DNA from: Phoronis australis
Taxonomy: Eukaryota; Phoronida; Phoronidae
Length of the DNA stretch: 64,000 nucleotides
Assembly (NCBI GenBank): GCA_002633005.1
Contig: NMRA01000271.1
Coordinates: 141,588 to 205,587 of the forward strand
Reading direction: 5' to 3'
The translations under genes and the position numbers were made by a program. Numbering within the stretch: position 1 is the stretch's first letter; every line of letters begins with the position of its first letter. Below the pieces are notes generated by a model. The model saw only the letters and a program-made list of their open reading frames with translations. It searched no databases and was not told the origin of the DNA. This document shows positions 42,301-49,512 of the stretch, piece by piece.

Positions 42301-44996
42301 CATTTATTATGGTAGGTTGTATACTCAACAGAGCCACCAAAATAGTCAAGTAAACTATAGGGTCTGGGTGGTATAAACTTTTAATTTGGTACACTAAAAT
42401 GTAAGGATGTTTGGTAACCTGGTTCAAAAATTAAATCACAAATGGCTGGCGTACAAAATGACATCACTGGGCCTTTGTTCACCAGAGGGGAAAATACCTG
42501 TGCATTCTGAGAGGGGACATTTTTGGGTGAGGGGAAAATTCTACCCCCGTTAGCATCAATACCACCCCCACCCCTTTCACCAGCACTAACATCCTCTGCC
42601 TCAAGTAGCCAAAACTAACATTTTGTGCTCTTTCAAAGCGTCACCAGTGTGTCGCACCTTGAGGGAAATTTTTTAATCATTTGAGAGAACTTTTGGGCAT
42701 CATGAGGGAAATTTTGCGTGATTTTTTTTAGATTTTCTTGGACATAGTGTGGCAAGCCACATTTTTAGCCTAGCCTGACCAGCAAAACAGTGTCAATTCT
42801 TGAAAATCTTATAACTGAGTAAAGGACACAAGCAAAGACCATAGACCCGTTCCAAGGAAACTGACTTAGCTGAGACCAAATAAATTTCAGTCAATTTAAA
42901 GATACAACTTAAATTTGTCTCAAGTTTGATCCAAGAAAGAGATCTTATGTTGGCCATAAGTTTTTGACCTCAGTTTTGTCTTAATTTTGAATAACTTACT
43001 GGATGTGGATGTTTCTTGGAACAGGGCCCGTATTTATATAAAACTGACCAATAAAAATGACCTTAAATTTCTTTTGCGGAAACCTAAATTTGAAAACCTG
43101 AAATTACCACTCAAACAGTTATCTTGTGGTAGTTATGTAGCTAGCAACCTAGTAGGTGTAATGCTGTCTATGCAAAACCGAACACAAAATGAACACGTGA
43201 GTCGTAACGTTTTCGATTTGTACGCAGGCACGTGTCTGTGAAATAAACAGTTTAAAAATGAATTTTGTGGTTCCTACCAACCACTTCAATCCTCACACCC
43301 CAGTCATGAGCCCATCAACCCACGCACCACCTCCCTAACTCATGACTTTCATAATATCGACCATCTATGGATCTACACAAACTATGTGTTTGAGGGAGAT
43401 TAAGAACAACTCTCCATTTTACATCATTAAGTCTTAAAATAAATTTAAAGTCTCTTCAATATCGTTGTTGGACGCCAGTGTCATGGATAATCACCTCGGC
43501 TCAGCAGGGATTCAAAACTGGGTTGCCTTCATCGTGCCAGCATAAGCAGCTTGGATCTTAATTTATTCACAGAGTTGGGTCAAAGGGCAATATAAGGACC
43601 AATCCAGCGATCCAGTTCAGAGGCTTTGAGAATGAGTCGGTTTTGTTGACAGCACAACTAAACTTATTGTTTGAAAGCTTGATACTGACACTTGTGTTTT
43701 CAACAAAGTTTGTGCTAATGAAAGGCTGCTACCGAACTATACTAATTAGTAGGGTTGTGTATCCTTGGCAACAAAAACATGACTCACTGTCAATAGGAGA
43801 TTTTGGTAATAGTTGGATACATGGGTCCCTTATTTGATAAGGAATTACTACCACAGAATAATGCTCTTTATTCAGTGGTATAGTATCTTAAGTTCTCAAA
43901 TCAATTTTAAATCAGGGACCCACCTATCCAACTATTACCAATTTTTAATAAGCGTTCAAGTAAATTGCACTGGTAAAAAGATTGAATATATTTGTTACGA
44001 TCACAGAACATCAAAGAGAACTTGAAAGCAATAGTAAGTCTGAACTTACTGGGTTTTCTAGTTTTCATTCAAAAGTTATCGCGTAATGCCTCGCGATAAA
44101 TATCAGCTGCCAACTTACTCATGAGGACCAGCCACACTTCATGTACAGCAAGTTGGCTGGCTAACAAGCCCAGGGCCGAGTTCCGTAGACAAGAATAATC
44201 ACGAAGGAAGCTAGTGTGATCCCGTCCTTCCCAAACTTGTGATACATTATACACACATGGCAATCTTATGTTTCCGCGGGGTTCTAGCACAGAATACACA
44301 CTACATCTCTGTCTGCATCATGGCTGCCTTATATCTCATTGGGACTGGCTGGATATATGATTTAGAGAACCAGCTTCATCCATTGAATAACGGTCCCATG
44401 TGGTTGTCTGATTCTCTAAATCAAGGGGCACTACATCTGACCATTTGCCCATCTTTGTACCCGTTTTTAATCTATATAGCTGAGTGACAAACTGTATGAT
44501 CTGATCATTTTGATTGCTCAGTCGGCGATGGCCGGATATAGTGGTCCCTGATTTTGAGAACCAGCAATCGCAGAGTAATCAGTAAGGAACCGTTATTCAG
44601 CGGATGAAACTGGTTCTCAAAATCAGGAACCCTTTATCCGACCAGTGCCTGCTCAGTCAGCCAGTTTCAGTGACACTGACACACCACCGAAAAACACTGA
44701 ACAGTTCAGTTTCTGTGAAGCACTGGGGCAATACTCATTTCATTTCAGCGACTGCCAGTCACCGACTGGCGGACAAACGTCTTTGACATGACGTCGTGTC
44801 ACGTTTATTTACATTACAGTACACTCACCTGGCTCACTGGGGACGGATTGGCCACACTTTCAACTGTTTTTAATGTAAAACAAAACGGCGTGCAAGTATC
44901 CTGCTGGTGTTGAAGTCTATCCCATGCAGGAGATGTGACCACGTTCTTTTGAATGAATTCTTTCCATGCTTTGACTCTTCCTAATTTGGAAGCCAT
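14302..44996 (-). CDS. NPHP4: NPHP4 (nephrocystin-4), complete, 26 coding exons
   Basis: NPHP4 is a scaffold of the ciliary transition zone. In vertebrates it binds NPHP1 and RPGRIP1L and helps gate entry to the cilium, and loss causes nephronophthisis and retinal disease. All 26 coding exons are on the minus strand and join without a phase conflict to 4,551 bases, that is 1,516 residues plus stop, against 1,426 in human. Landmarks in order: a divergent start (MASKLGRV), [15 protein letters not shown] (about residue 70), [42 protein letters not shown], a proline- and serine-rich region of low conservation (about 472-636), [133 protein letters not shown]. The C-terminal half of the family carries Ig-like (ASPM/SPD-2/Hydin-type) repeats. 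I see no frameshift or internal stop. Confidence 0.96.
15353..15519 (-). CDS. NPHP4: NPHP4 coding exon 25 (residues 1285-1340)
   Basis: Acceptor ctccgttgcag, donor TTAAG/gtattt. It encodes [28 protein letters not shown] and FSLILR. An upstream GT (15370) would give a shorter exon, but only the longer form reproduces the conserved 'TRLSLVLRGTQ' across the junction with exon 26. Confidence 0.95.
15609..15900. repeat. Dispersed repeat in NPHP4 intron 24, copy 1
   Basis: Alignable to 22631-22925: the order AAGGTTA, CTTTATTGAT, AATATCTAC, AAAAGTATACA, TTTACCAAT.TGCCA and GGTCAC..GACCA is the same, with many substitutions. No terminal repeats were recognised. Confidence 0.55.
16601..16716 (-). CDS. 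NPHP4: NPHP4 coding exon 24 (residues 1246-1284)
   Basis: Acceptor gaattttag, donor CAAG/gtaagt. It encodes [15 protein letters not shown] and EPQDIFIK, matching '[13 protein letters not shown]' and 'EPRDIFLK'. Confidence 0.97.
17288..17444 (-). CDS. NPHP4: NPHP4 coding exon 23 (residues 1194-1246)
   Basis: Acceptor tgctcacag, donor ACCAG/gtgagt. It encodes [20 protein letters not shown] and [14 protein letters not shown], one of the strongest NPHP4 signatures. Confidence 0.97.
18037..18123 (-). CDS. NPHP4: NPHP4 coding exon 22 (residues 1165-1193)
   Basis: Acceptor gtgttacag, donor CAAG/gtaaat. It encodes 29 residues, [11 protein letters not shown] then [14 protein letters not shown]. It is less conserved but keeps phase 0 on both sides. 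Confidence 0.85.
18566..18755 (-). CDS. NPHP4: NPHP4 coding exon 21 (residues 1101-1164)
   Basis: Acceptor ccatttttag, donor CAGCAG/gtattt. It encodes [17 protein letters not shown] and [14 protein letters not shown], matching 'QEWRDFK', 'TPVEEDMF' and 'YLRPHETAHVPFKF'. Confidence 0.97.
19240..19420. repeat. Dispersed repeat in NPHP4 intron 20, copy 1
   Basis: It shares CCAGAATTCCC, TCATGA, TCTCCCCTGATGACTGAGAATGAAGGGGAATTA and further downstream blocks with 29905-30075. Family unknown. Confidence 0.6.
19650..19716 (+). repeat. tRNA-like sequence (pseudo-tRNA or SINE head) in NPHP4 intron 20
   Basis: TGGCTCAATCGG resembles a pol III A box and GGCTCAAATTC a B box, 43 bases apart start to start. 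I could not build an acceptor stem, so it is more likely a tRNA-derived relic than a gene. Confidence 0.35.
19769..19995 (-). CDS. NPHP4: NPHP4 coding exon 20 (residues 1026-1101)
   Basis: Acceptor attattgtag, donor CTATA/gtaagt. It encodes [34 protein letters not shown] and [12 protein letters not shown]. The last two are near-identical to vertebrate NPHP4. Confidence 0.97.
20308..20370 (+). repeat. GGGA/GGAG purine-rich simple repeat
   Basis: A run of GGAGGGAGAGAAGG-type units just downstream, on the minus strand, of NPHP4 exon 19. Confidence 0.85.
20418..20635 (-). CDS. NPHP4: NPHP4 coding exon 19 (residues 953-1025)
   Basis: Acceptor ttcttctag, donor TTCACA/gttagt. It encodes [16 protein letters not shown] and [16 protein letters not shown], matching 'QKLADVDSELAAMLL' and 'RRRKLERMRSVRLQE'. 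Confidence 0.93.
21028..21272. mobile_element. Tc1/mariner-like non-autonomous element, copy A2
   Basis: It begins TAAAATCTCACCAATTTTGG and ends GGCCATATTGTGTCCTAAATTGGCGAGAT, so the ends are inverted. It ends about 24 bp from the splice donor of NPHP4 exon 18. Confidence 0.75.
21296..21391 (-). CDS. NPHP4: NPHP4 coding exon 18 (residues 921-953)
   Basis: Acceptor ttcttttaag, donor ACTG/gtgagg. It encodes [20 protein letters not shown], equivalent to 'SRVISNDGASRFSGGSL'. A Tc1/mariner-like element ends only about two dozen bases inside the following intron. Confidence 0.88.
21885..22098 (-). CDS. NPHP4: NPHP4 coding exon 17 (residues 850-921)
   Basis: Acceptor tactttccag, donor GCTG/gtaact. 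It encodes [31 protein letters not shown] and GYPVEQK, matching 'HLLRQGRPAVQ' and 'KPIGV...GRLHLTLANVGHPCEQK'. Confidence 0.96.
22631..22925. repeat. Dispersed repeat in NPHP4 intron 16, copy 2
   Basis: The diverged partner of 15609-15900, in the same orientation. Both lie in NPHP4 introns. Confidence 0.55.
23160..23303 (-). CDS. NPHP4: NPHP4 coding exon 16 (residues 802-849)
   Basis: Acceptor cctcttcag, donor GAAG/gttggt. It encodes [20 protein letters not shown], almost identical to the vertebrate block. Confidence 0.97.
24074..24188 (-). CDS. NPHP4: NPHP4 coding exon 15 (residues 763-801)
   Basis: Acceptor cctgttccag, donor ATCAG/gtgaga. It encodes LLLGKVEGD and [15 protein letters not shown], equivalent to 'LVPVSRDGTFDAGSPGFQ'. 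Confidence 0.92.
24368..24590. mobile_element. Tc1/mariner-like non-autonomous element, copy A3 (degraded)
   Basis: AAATCTCGCCAATCTAGGACAG at one end and TTTGTCCAATATTGATGG at the other are decayed forms of the A-family inverted ends. The internal GATATGTAGCAT is shared with the copy at 26043. Confidence 0.55.
24748..24837 (-). CDS. NPHP4: NPHP4 coding exon 14 (residues 733-763)
   Basis: Acceptor gtctattgcag, donor GAGAG/gtacga. It encodes [19 protein letters not shown], matching '[19 protein letters not shown]'. Confidence 0.96.
25358..25546 (-). CDS. NPHP4: NPHP4 coding exon 13 (residues 670-733)
   Basis: Acceptor ccttatgaag, donor TCACG/gtgagt. It encodes [18 protein letters not shown] and [13 protein letters not shown], matching '[21 protein letters not shown]' and '[13 protein letters not shown]'. 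A second AG six bases further on would break the frame, so this acceptor is preferred. Confidence 0.93.
26043..26288. mobile_element. Tc1/mariner-like non-autonomous element, copy A4
   Basis: AAAAATCTCACCAATTTAGGACACAATATGGCCGAC opens the element, and GCTGAAATTGGTGAGATTATTT closes it. It lies in NPHP4 intron 12. Confidence 0.7.
27429..27529 (-). CDS. NPHP4: NPHP4 coding exon 12 (residues 637-670)
   Basis: Acceptor ttgtattgtag, donor ACAAG/gtcggt. It encodes [18 protein letters not shown], which aligns with vertebrate 'LQELPFTPLHAPIVVGTQ'. Confidence 0.9.
28043..28238 (-). CDS. NPHP4: NPHP4 coding exon 11 (residues 571-636)
   Basis: Acceptor cgcccccttcag, donor ATGCAG/gtaaac. It encodes a segment with repeated SQPVLP and many Pro, His, Met and Tyr residues, typical of a disordered linker. 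It is placed by phase and frame. Confidence 0.78.
28320..28500 (+). repeat. 43-bp minisatellite in NPHP4 intron 10
   Basis: Four nearly perfect tandem copies of a 43-bp unit, plus a partial fifth, beginning GAAAAACTGCTTATTAAAAA and ending CACTAATGCTAT. The first copy carries an extra TA. Confidence 0.95.
28629..28824. mobile_element. Tc1/mariner-like non-autonomous element, copy A1 (best preserved)
   Basis: 196 bp. The left end reads CAGTAAAATCTCACCAATTT and the right end is the inverse, AAATTAGTGAGATTTTACCG. TA dinucleotides flank both sides (28627-28628 and 28825-28826), as expected of TA-targeting Tc1/mariner transposases. There is no open reading frame, so this is a MITE. Confidence 0.85.
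29012..29140 (-). CDS. NPHP4: NPHP4 coding exon 10 (residues 528-571)
   Basis: Acceptor acccagcag, donor TATTC/gtaagat. It encodes a proline- and serine-rich stretch with [11 protein letters not shown] and LSSPSPRQ. It completes the Arg codon left by exon 9 and passes phase 2 to exon 11. Confidence 0.75.
29905..30075. repeat. Dispersed repeat in NPHP4 intron 9, copy 2
   Basis: Partner of 19240-19420, with the CTCCCCTGATGACTGAGAATGAAGGGGAATTA core conserved exactly. Confidence 0.6.
30600..30769 (-). CDS. NPHP4: NPHP4 coding exon 9 (residues 472-528)
   Basis: Acceptor aatgtctccag, donor GGAAG/gttcgt. It encodes a Ser/Pro-rich, low-complexity segment ([16 protein letters not shown] onwards). 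No conserved block is visible. Support comes from frame, splice sites and matching phases with exons 8 and 10. Confidence 0.75.
33062..33295 (-). CDS. NPHP4: NPHP4 coding exon 8 (residues 394-471)
   Basis: Acceptor ggcatttccag, donor AAAAAG/gtaggg. It encodes [24 protein letters not shown] and GTISFAF, matching 'VRWAVWNP', 'CLVYKVPSASMSSEE' and 'GTLRFQF'. Confidence 0.95.
33745..33877 (-). CDS. NPHP4: NPHP4 coding exon 7 (residues 349-393)
   Basis: Acceptor cctttgactag, donor CAAG/gtgagt. It encodes [17 protein letters not shown] and [14 protein letters not shown], matching '[27 protein letters not shown]'. Confidence 0.95.
34115..35285 (+). repeat. Diverged tandem array of about 420-bp units in NPHP4 intron 6
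   Basis: Three units begin near 34135, 34555 and 34980. Each contains GCCACTAGG-like, CCAAATTTCAnnAAAATC, GGAACnnCnAAGATACAGA and GAGATACAnnnnnGGACGC blocks. The last ends in a short tandem array of GGACGCCAGAC and GGATGCCAGAC (35235-35275). Each unit may itself be two related halves of about 200 bp. No protein is encoded. Confidence 0.7.
35644..35774 (-). CDS. NPHP4: NPHP4 coding exon 6 (residues 306-349)
   Basis: Acceptor cctgctgcag, donor TTCTTT/gtgagt. It encodes [21 protein letters not shown], equivalent to the vertebrate '[21 protein letters not shown]'. It ends in phase 2. Confidence 0.93.
36285..36470 (+). repeat. Pyrimidine-rich minisatellite (AACCACACCTCCTCCCCC-type)
   Basis: Irregular units of about 18-25 bases built on TAACCACACCTCCTCCCCCATG. 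The array ends just before exon 5 on the plus axis, in NPHP4 intron 5. Confidence 0.85.
36474..36667 (-). CDS. NPHP4: NPHP4 coding exon 5 (residues 241-305)
   Basis: Acceptor ttttctcaag, donor CTGCAG/gtatga. It encodes [15 protein letters not shown] and IVERRLQ. The family has 'LEKFEEELLELH' and 'LERRLRV' here. Confidence 0.95.
37336..37559 (-). CDS. NPHP4: NPHP4 coding exon 4 (residues 166-241)
   Basis: Acceptor aactcatacag, donor CCAG/gtttgt. It encodes [27 protein letters not shown] and DIVPGM, matching 'HGTPRALL', 'FHLLPENLL' and 'QIPGL' of vertebrates. Confidence 0.95.
38024..38208 (-). CDS. NPHP4: NPHP4 coding exon 3 (residues 105-166)
   Basis: Acceptor ctgtttcag, donor AAAG/gtaggc. 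It encodes [17 protein letters not shown] and [10 protein letters not shown], equivalent to the vertebrate 'YFHTSL...VVEV' and 'SCGFGILRIF'. Confidence 0.95.
38918..39022 (+). repeat. AAT-rich microsatellite in NPHP4 intron 2
   Basis: Runs of AATAAT interspersed with TAACAA, next to the 3' side of exon 2. Confidence 0.85.
39106..39249 (-). CDS. NPHP4: NPHP4 coding exon 2 (residues 57-104)
   Basis: Acceptor cttgtttcag, donor CAG/gtaaggt. It encodes [20 protein letters not shown], the most conserved N-terminal block of the family. Phase 0 at both ends. Confidence 0.96.
39976..40470 (-). CDS. Unidentified coding-like exon nested in NPHP4 intron 1
   Basis: Open for 165 codons from ATG at 40470-40468 to a GT-type donor (GTG/gttagt) at 39975. 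If not spliced, it stops three codons later (TGA at 39963-39961). A good acceptor (cacctttcag) ends at 40482, eleven bases before the ATG, which suggests a spliced 5' UTR. The product has an N-terminal Pro/Tyr/Asn-rich part with repeated WPP ([13 protein letters not shown]), a Ser/Glu/Lys-rich acidic middle, and a more folded-looking C-terminal part ([15 protein letters not shown], then KCPFC). I do not recognise the family. It cannot be a constitutive NPHP4 exon, because joining exon 1 to this acceptor gives a frame that soon hits a stop. Its end is phase 0, like the start of NPHP4 exon 2, so an alternative first exon is possible. A separate nested gene is the other option. Confidence 0.45.
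42845..43030. mobile_element. Element with CCCGTTCCAAG inverted ends, copy C2
   Basis: It begins ACCCGTTCCAAGGAAACTGACTTA and ends TGTTTCTTGGAACAGGGCCCG. The internal pattern of AACTTAA/TTAAGTT and CAAGTTTGATCCAAGAAAGAGATC resembles the copy at 45888. It lies in NPHP4 intron 1. Confidence 0.7.
43803..43941. mobile_element. Small palindromic element with GGGTCCCT core, copy D1
   Basis: 139 bp. The left 28 bases (TTGGTAATAGTTGGATACAT, then GGGTCCCT) are matched in inverted form at the right end with two mismatches. Copies D2 and D3 lie within 800 bp. Confidence 0.75.
44341..44443. mobile_element. Small palindromic element, copy D3
   Basis: GATTTAGAGAACCAG at one end pairs with GATTCTCTAAATC at the other, around an ATTGAATAACGG loop also seen in D2. 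It is diverged. Confidence 0.55.
44531..44642. mobile_element. Small palindromic element, copy D2
   Basis: GGCCGGATATAGTGGTCCCTGATTTTGAGAACCAG pairs with CTGGTTCTCAAAATCAGGAACCCTTTATCCGACC, so nearly the whole element could form a hairpin. It lies about 190 bp from NPHP4 exon 1 on the intron side. Confidence 0.75.
44829..44996 (-). CDS. NPHP4: NPHP4 coding exon 1 (residues 1-56)
   Basis: ATG in the context GGAGGAATGG, donor CAG/gtgagtg. It encodes [19 protein letters not shown] and ends PVSQ in phase 0. The 'F.QNV' and 'F.F.LK' spacing matches the start of the vertebrate protein, although conservation is low. Confidence 0.85.
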
Positions 44997-45654
44997 TCCT
45001 CCGTCTCAACGGACGCATTGGTAGTAACTGTGGCTGTAGTTCATCTTAATCAGCCTACTTGTTTATTTTTCACATACGAAATAATCAAACTAAGATTTAA
45101 AAAAAACACTAAAATTTGCTTTGTGGACATATTTCTGAAATGTAGAACTTAGTATTTAAGTCCAACTATATAAATATTGTGAATACTTATCGTGGCTTTC
45201 GATCACATCTTCTGGTTAGAAGATTGTGTTTTTGAGAGCGAATTTTTCAGAGAACACAAGAGTTGATGTCTCATACAAACTCCAAAATTGCATCACGATT
45301 TGTATGTCATTTCGTTACATACTAAAGTTGAGAATGCCATTTTGAGATGGCGGTTAACTATTTTTCTTTCGAGCCTGCATGATCGCGCGACATCTAGCGA
45401 TGAAATTTTCAAATGTCGTCTGCTCACGAAGTCCTTGACTAATAGTAGGCCAACGTCATACAGACTTGACGGTCCGATCTGTTCTGGCTATTGATTGGTC
45501 ACAGTAACTTAGCAATGGAGGCTGGCCCTCCCAAAAATCAGTACCCTCATCTCAATAAATTTCCTTTACATATAAAATTTTCGGCACGTTGATGTCCGCT
45601 GGGCGCTTGGGCAACCTCACAGTGGTAACGACCGGACTGTGCACTTCTTTAATT

Positions 45655-45890
45655 ACATGCGCGCACCATAGGGGGGCTCGAATTTTTCGGTGTGCGGTAC
45701 TTTTAGTGAAAGAAATCAACGAGGACTAAAAAAACGAGGCCACTAGGTTCAAGCCCACGGATCCACGCCGACTTCGGCCGGCGTGGGATTTTATGGACTT
45801 TCAGTGTATCGTTTACTCGGACTTTTTGTTTCACTGGGGCGGACCTTTTTGTCCAATTCGCCAAATTGAGGGGCTCGTTTAACCCAGGGG
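45655..45890. mobile_element. Short element with GCGCGCACC ends, copy 2
   Basis: ACATGCGCGCACCATAGGGGGGCTCGAATTTTT matches the left part of the element at 4671, followed by the shared AAAACGAGGCCACTAGGTTCA and CTTTTTGTTTCACTGGG blocks. The right end abuts the next element. Confidence 0.6.
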
Positions 45891-46127
45891 CCCGTTCCAA
45901 GAAAATGACTTAAAGTCTAAGATTTGTCTCAACTTCCAAACTTTGAAGCTTCCACATCCGGCAATTTGGTCAAAATTAAGACAAAACTTGAATCAAAAAC
46001 TTAAGTCGAAAACTTAGGATCTCTTTCTTGAAACGGAAATGAAACAAGTTTAAGTTTTATCTTAAACTTAACTGAAACTTAAGATTTGCCTAACTTTGCT
46101 AAGTCAGTTTTCTTGGAACGCAGCCCA
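45888..46127. mobile_element. Element with GGGCCCGTTCCAAG inverted ends, copy C1
   Basis: 240 bp. The left end reads GGCCCGTTCCAAGAAAATGACTTA, and the right end reads TAAGTCAGTTTTCTTGGAACGC. CCCAGG lies at both borders and may be a target duplication. The interior is rich in AACTTAAG inverted motifs. Confidence 0.75.
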
Positions 46128-48039
46128 GGTATTCCGAACAGGAATCGGGAGCTCAAACGGCTGAGCCTCACTGTTTATGTATCCTAACAGCGTTGCTCAT
46201 GGCGGATCAACCAATGCCAATGCATTTAGGCCTAACATTTTTGCAAACATTGGACCAATACATACGACTCTCGCCTCTGCCGGTTAAACAAACAACGAAT
46301 ACTGAGGCTATCTTAAAACAGTACAAAGCTCATTAAAATTTGCACCACTCTAATAATGAAGTTAAATTTATAAAAATTACCAAGTTAAAACTCAAACCAA
46401 GTTACGGACACGATCAAATCGTCAAAGTCTTTTCCCATTCGTTCCCCAACCATGTGGTTACGATAAACGTCCAAACTGACACATGTGAATTGCCCATACA
46501 ACGGAGTTCTGCATGTACTTCACGATCCTTTCGCATGTCAGTCTTCTTTAGACATGGCTCTATGGAAGAGAATAAAAACTAAAATTATCTAAGAAAAATT
46601 TCCGTTCACGTTTTACTTCTGTGAATGTTACAGGTTCCCTGATTACATCCGTGAATGTCCGGAAGCCTGAAGGTAAAAGACGTAGAGCAGTCAATGAAAT
46701 AGTTGAACAATGTTCGAGAACAGAAATTGCCCTCTTCATCTTCCCGTGTGCAATGTCATCATCTGTATCAAGATCGTGGTGGAAACATGGCATATATTCA
46801 TGGGATAGAGCCCCTTTTCAAAAAGAGTAGCAGAACAAAGAACGGCAATCGTGCTGGACCAAATAAAGATCGGAGTTCCTAGTTCAAGAGTAACTCAAGA
46901 TGGAAATATCAGGAGTAATGAAAGACTTGTTGATAACAACTGGGAGCCGGTGATGGATTATAGATGACATAGAGTTCAGTATCAACTGAAGGACATGCAG
47001 AACAAACAAAAATCAATTTCAAACTTGAGTTGGAAAAAAAGCAATAGCATTGACCTCAATTCTTCAATCAAAGACAATATTTTCAATGGTTTTGTAATGA
47101 TAAAAATGTAGAAATATTTTTCCCAAAGTTGTTTCAAGAATGGCGTTTGTTTTGGAAATTGGGAACAAATATTGGTGAAGAGGAAGTTATTTGTGAAGCC
47201 CGCGCATGTCGATCACACTGTCCGGGTTTAACTTTGATGACGACCATGTACGGTGTACTCAAAGTTCGTGTACTGGCAAACATAATAAAGGATTTGTGCG
47301 ATTCTTGTAATGCAACTCGGAACTCAGAAAATGATAGAGCACCATTGGGATGAACCTGGATGCCCTTTAACACGAATAGATTCTTGGAGGAGGGCTCAAA
47401 CCCAATGCATGCGCCTCGTCTTGCATGCTGTCTCAGCAGGCTGGCCCTTCAAGTAACGGCCCGCATTAGGAGTTATCCAAAATGTTCATGCTGGAGTTTT
47501 CGGCAGACATGTCCATCTTGTGACTTTTCCAGCGGGTTGAAAAGGGGACATTGTATGTTCGCCCATGCAGGGCGTTACATTTGTGAAAAATAGGCACTCG
47601 TGTTCAGTCCCAAAACTGCCATTGGAATTAAATTGACATCAAAGTCGTTAAGTTAAGCAAATTTTCAACAATATGCTATCTTTCGGAATAGTCATATATT
47701 GCCATGTTTTGGTTTCAATGTCCTCCGGCTACAGTATCGTCCAAGTGAATCGTGGTCGTATTCGTAGCTTCCAAGTATTTGCCCGGACGTATGGTATTTG
47801 ACATTTGGTCCCTAAATTGGTATTTTACGAATATACGCCTAACTCTTGTCTGCAGAAAACTTCAGTTCTGTGATTTACGGATTAAAAAGGTTTATCCATT
47901 TCTGCATTACTCAAAAGGCGCACTGTTTGTGTATTTTGCAGAGTTGGTTCCGATTTACACCAGTTTACTACCGACTGATAGAGGATGAATTTAGGTGCAT
48001 GCTGACAAGTTCGGCAACATATCTCTTACCACAAATTTG

Positions 48040-48160
48040 ATTCAGAATCAGGAGATAATTGAGTATTCATAATCAGGAGAAAATAGAGTATTCAGAATCA
48101 GGAGATAATTGAGTATTCAGAATCAGGAGATAATTGACTACTCAGAATCAGGAGTCTTGA
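48040..48160 (+). repeat. 25-bp minisatellite (TATTCAGAATCAGGAGATAATTGAG)
   Basis: About five tandem units with a few substitutions. Confidence 0.9.
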
Positions 48161-49512
48161 GTTTTCGAAGTATAATAAGAATTTTTTCTCAATGTCAGTA
48201 TTAACGAACGCAAGTCTTTTTTTAGTTGATATTTTCAGAAAAAGTCACAATGTTTGTGATAGGATTATATTTCTGTTATAAATAAGAACATCAAAACCCT
48301 CAACAACTCGACTACGCTTTAGGGTCTATTTTGGCTAGCCAACCTTGGCGGGCATAACCAACAGTGTATTTTGCCTGCCATAAATCATTTAGTGGTCAGT
48401 GGCATGTATAAGGTGTTATTTTTGTGTTACCTCGAATGGATGTTCATTTTGGGAATCCTTTTGGGTTTCTGGCCGACCCTTTCCAGAGTGCAATTTGTCT
48501 GTCGGGTTATTCGGCGTTCAGTGTTCATATTCCGTTTTAAATTAGTGTTGCCCTGTACCTCAAATACCTAATCTAGCTCAAATTTTCAGGGGCATATCTT
48601 GGTTGAGATTTTTGGAGGTTTCTAGTGGGCACAAGCCAGAGTGCAATTTGCCTGTCATAGGCAATTATGAGATCAGTGACTGGTGTTGAATCGTATGGAA
48701 CTGTTTTATTGGTAACAATCCAGTCATTCTACGGATAACCCGGAAAAAATTGCAACAGAAGGTAAAAAAAAATTGAGTGTATGAGTTGCTCATTTTTGGG
48801 GTCAATTTTGGGTTTCTGCCGGACCATTTCCAGAGTGCAGTTTGTCTGCCATGGGGTCATTCGATGTTCCGTGTGGCACGATTTTTGGTTTTAAATCAGT
48901 TTTGGCCGGTACCTCGATTATGTAATTTAGCTCATTTTTGCCCCCGTGTAAGGTCCTAAGGGGTCAAACCCAGAGCGCAGAGAACGGCAGACGTCCATCT
49001 GTATATACTGAGGCAGGCCTGAAGGAAAGNCTGGATGTCACCATATTTGTACCGAACCCACCCCCATGTCTGCCATACTGAGGTGGGGGTAATACCGAGG
49101 GTGCAGCCATCAGGATTTGAACCAACAAAGATTAACGAAGAGTAAGAATGGGTCTAGGCCCCGAGCCCACTGACGGGTAGCTGGGATCGAGCTGCCTGAA
49201 GTAACTATAGCTGGATAGAAGGTCAAGGTTTCTTTTATTATGATCTTTGAAGTAATGTTTGGAAAAGTGAAGTCTCGAGGTGCCTTGTATGAGTGCCTTT
49301 GAGGCCGTTTCAGAATCCCTTGATGGAACACAGCCGGTAACCCGGTTTCTGGTTGCTGGGTAAAATGATACAGAGTGTGTCCCAAAATGTAATACACACT
49401 TCAACGTCTGGAGTTCAAATTCAGTTCCCGTGGGTAACTGAGATTTTAAGCAGGCCTACTGCATGGTTACACCTTATTTTTAGCATGGATGTGTCTGTCA
49501 TGACGTTCTCCG

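Noticed and set aside
49095-49190. Minus-strand tRNA-like sequence based on GGTTCAAATCC near 49115
   Set aside because: No convincing A box or stems at the correct spacing.
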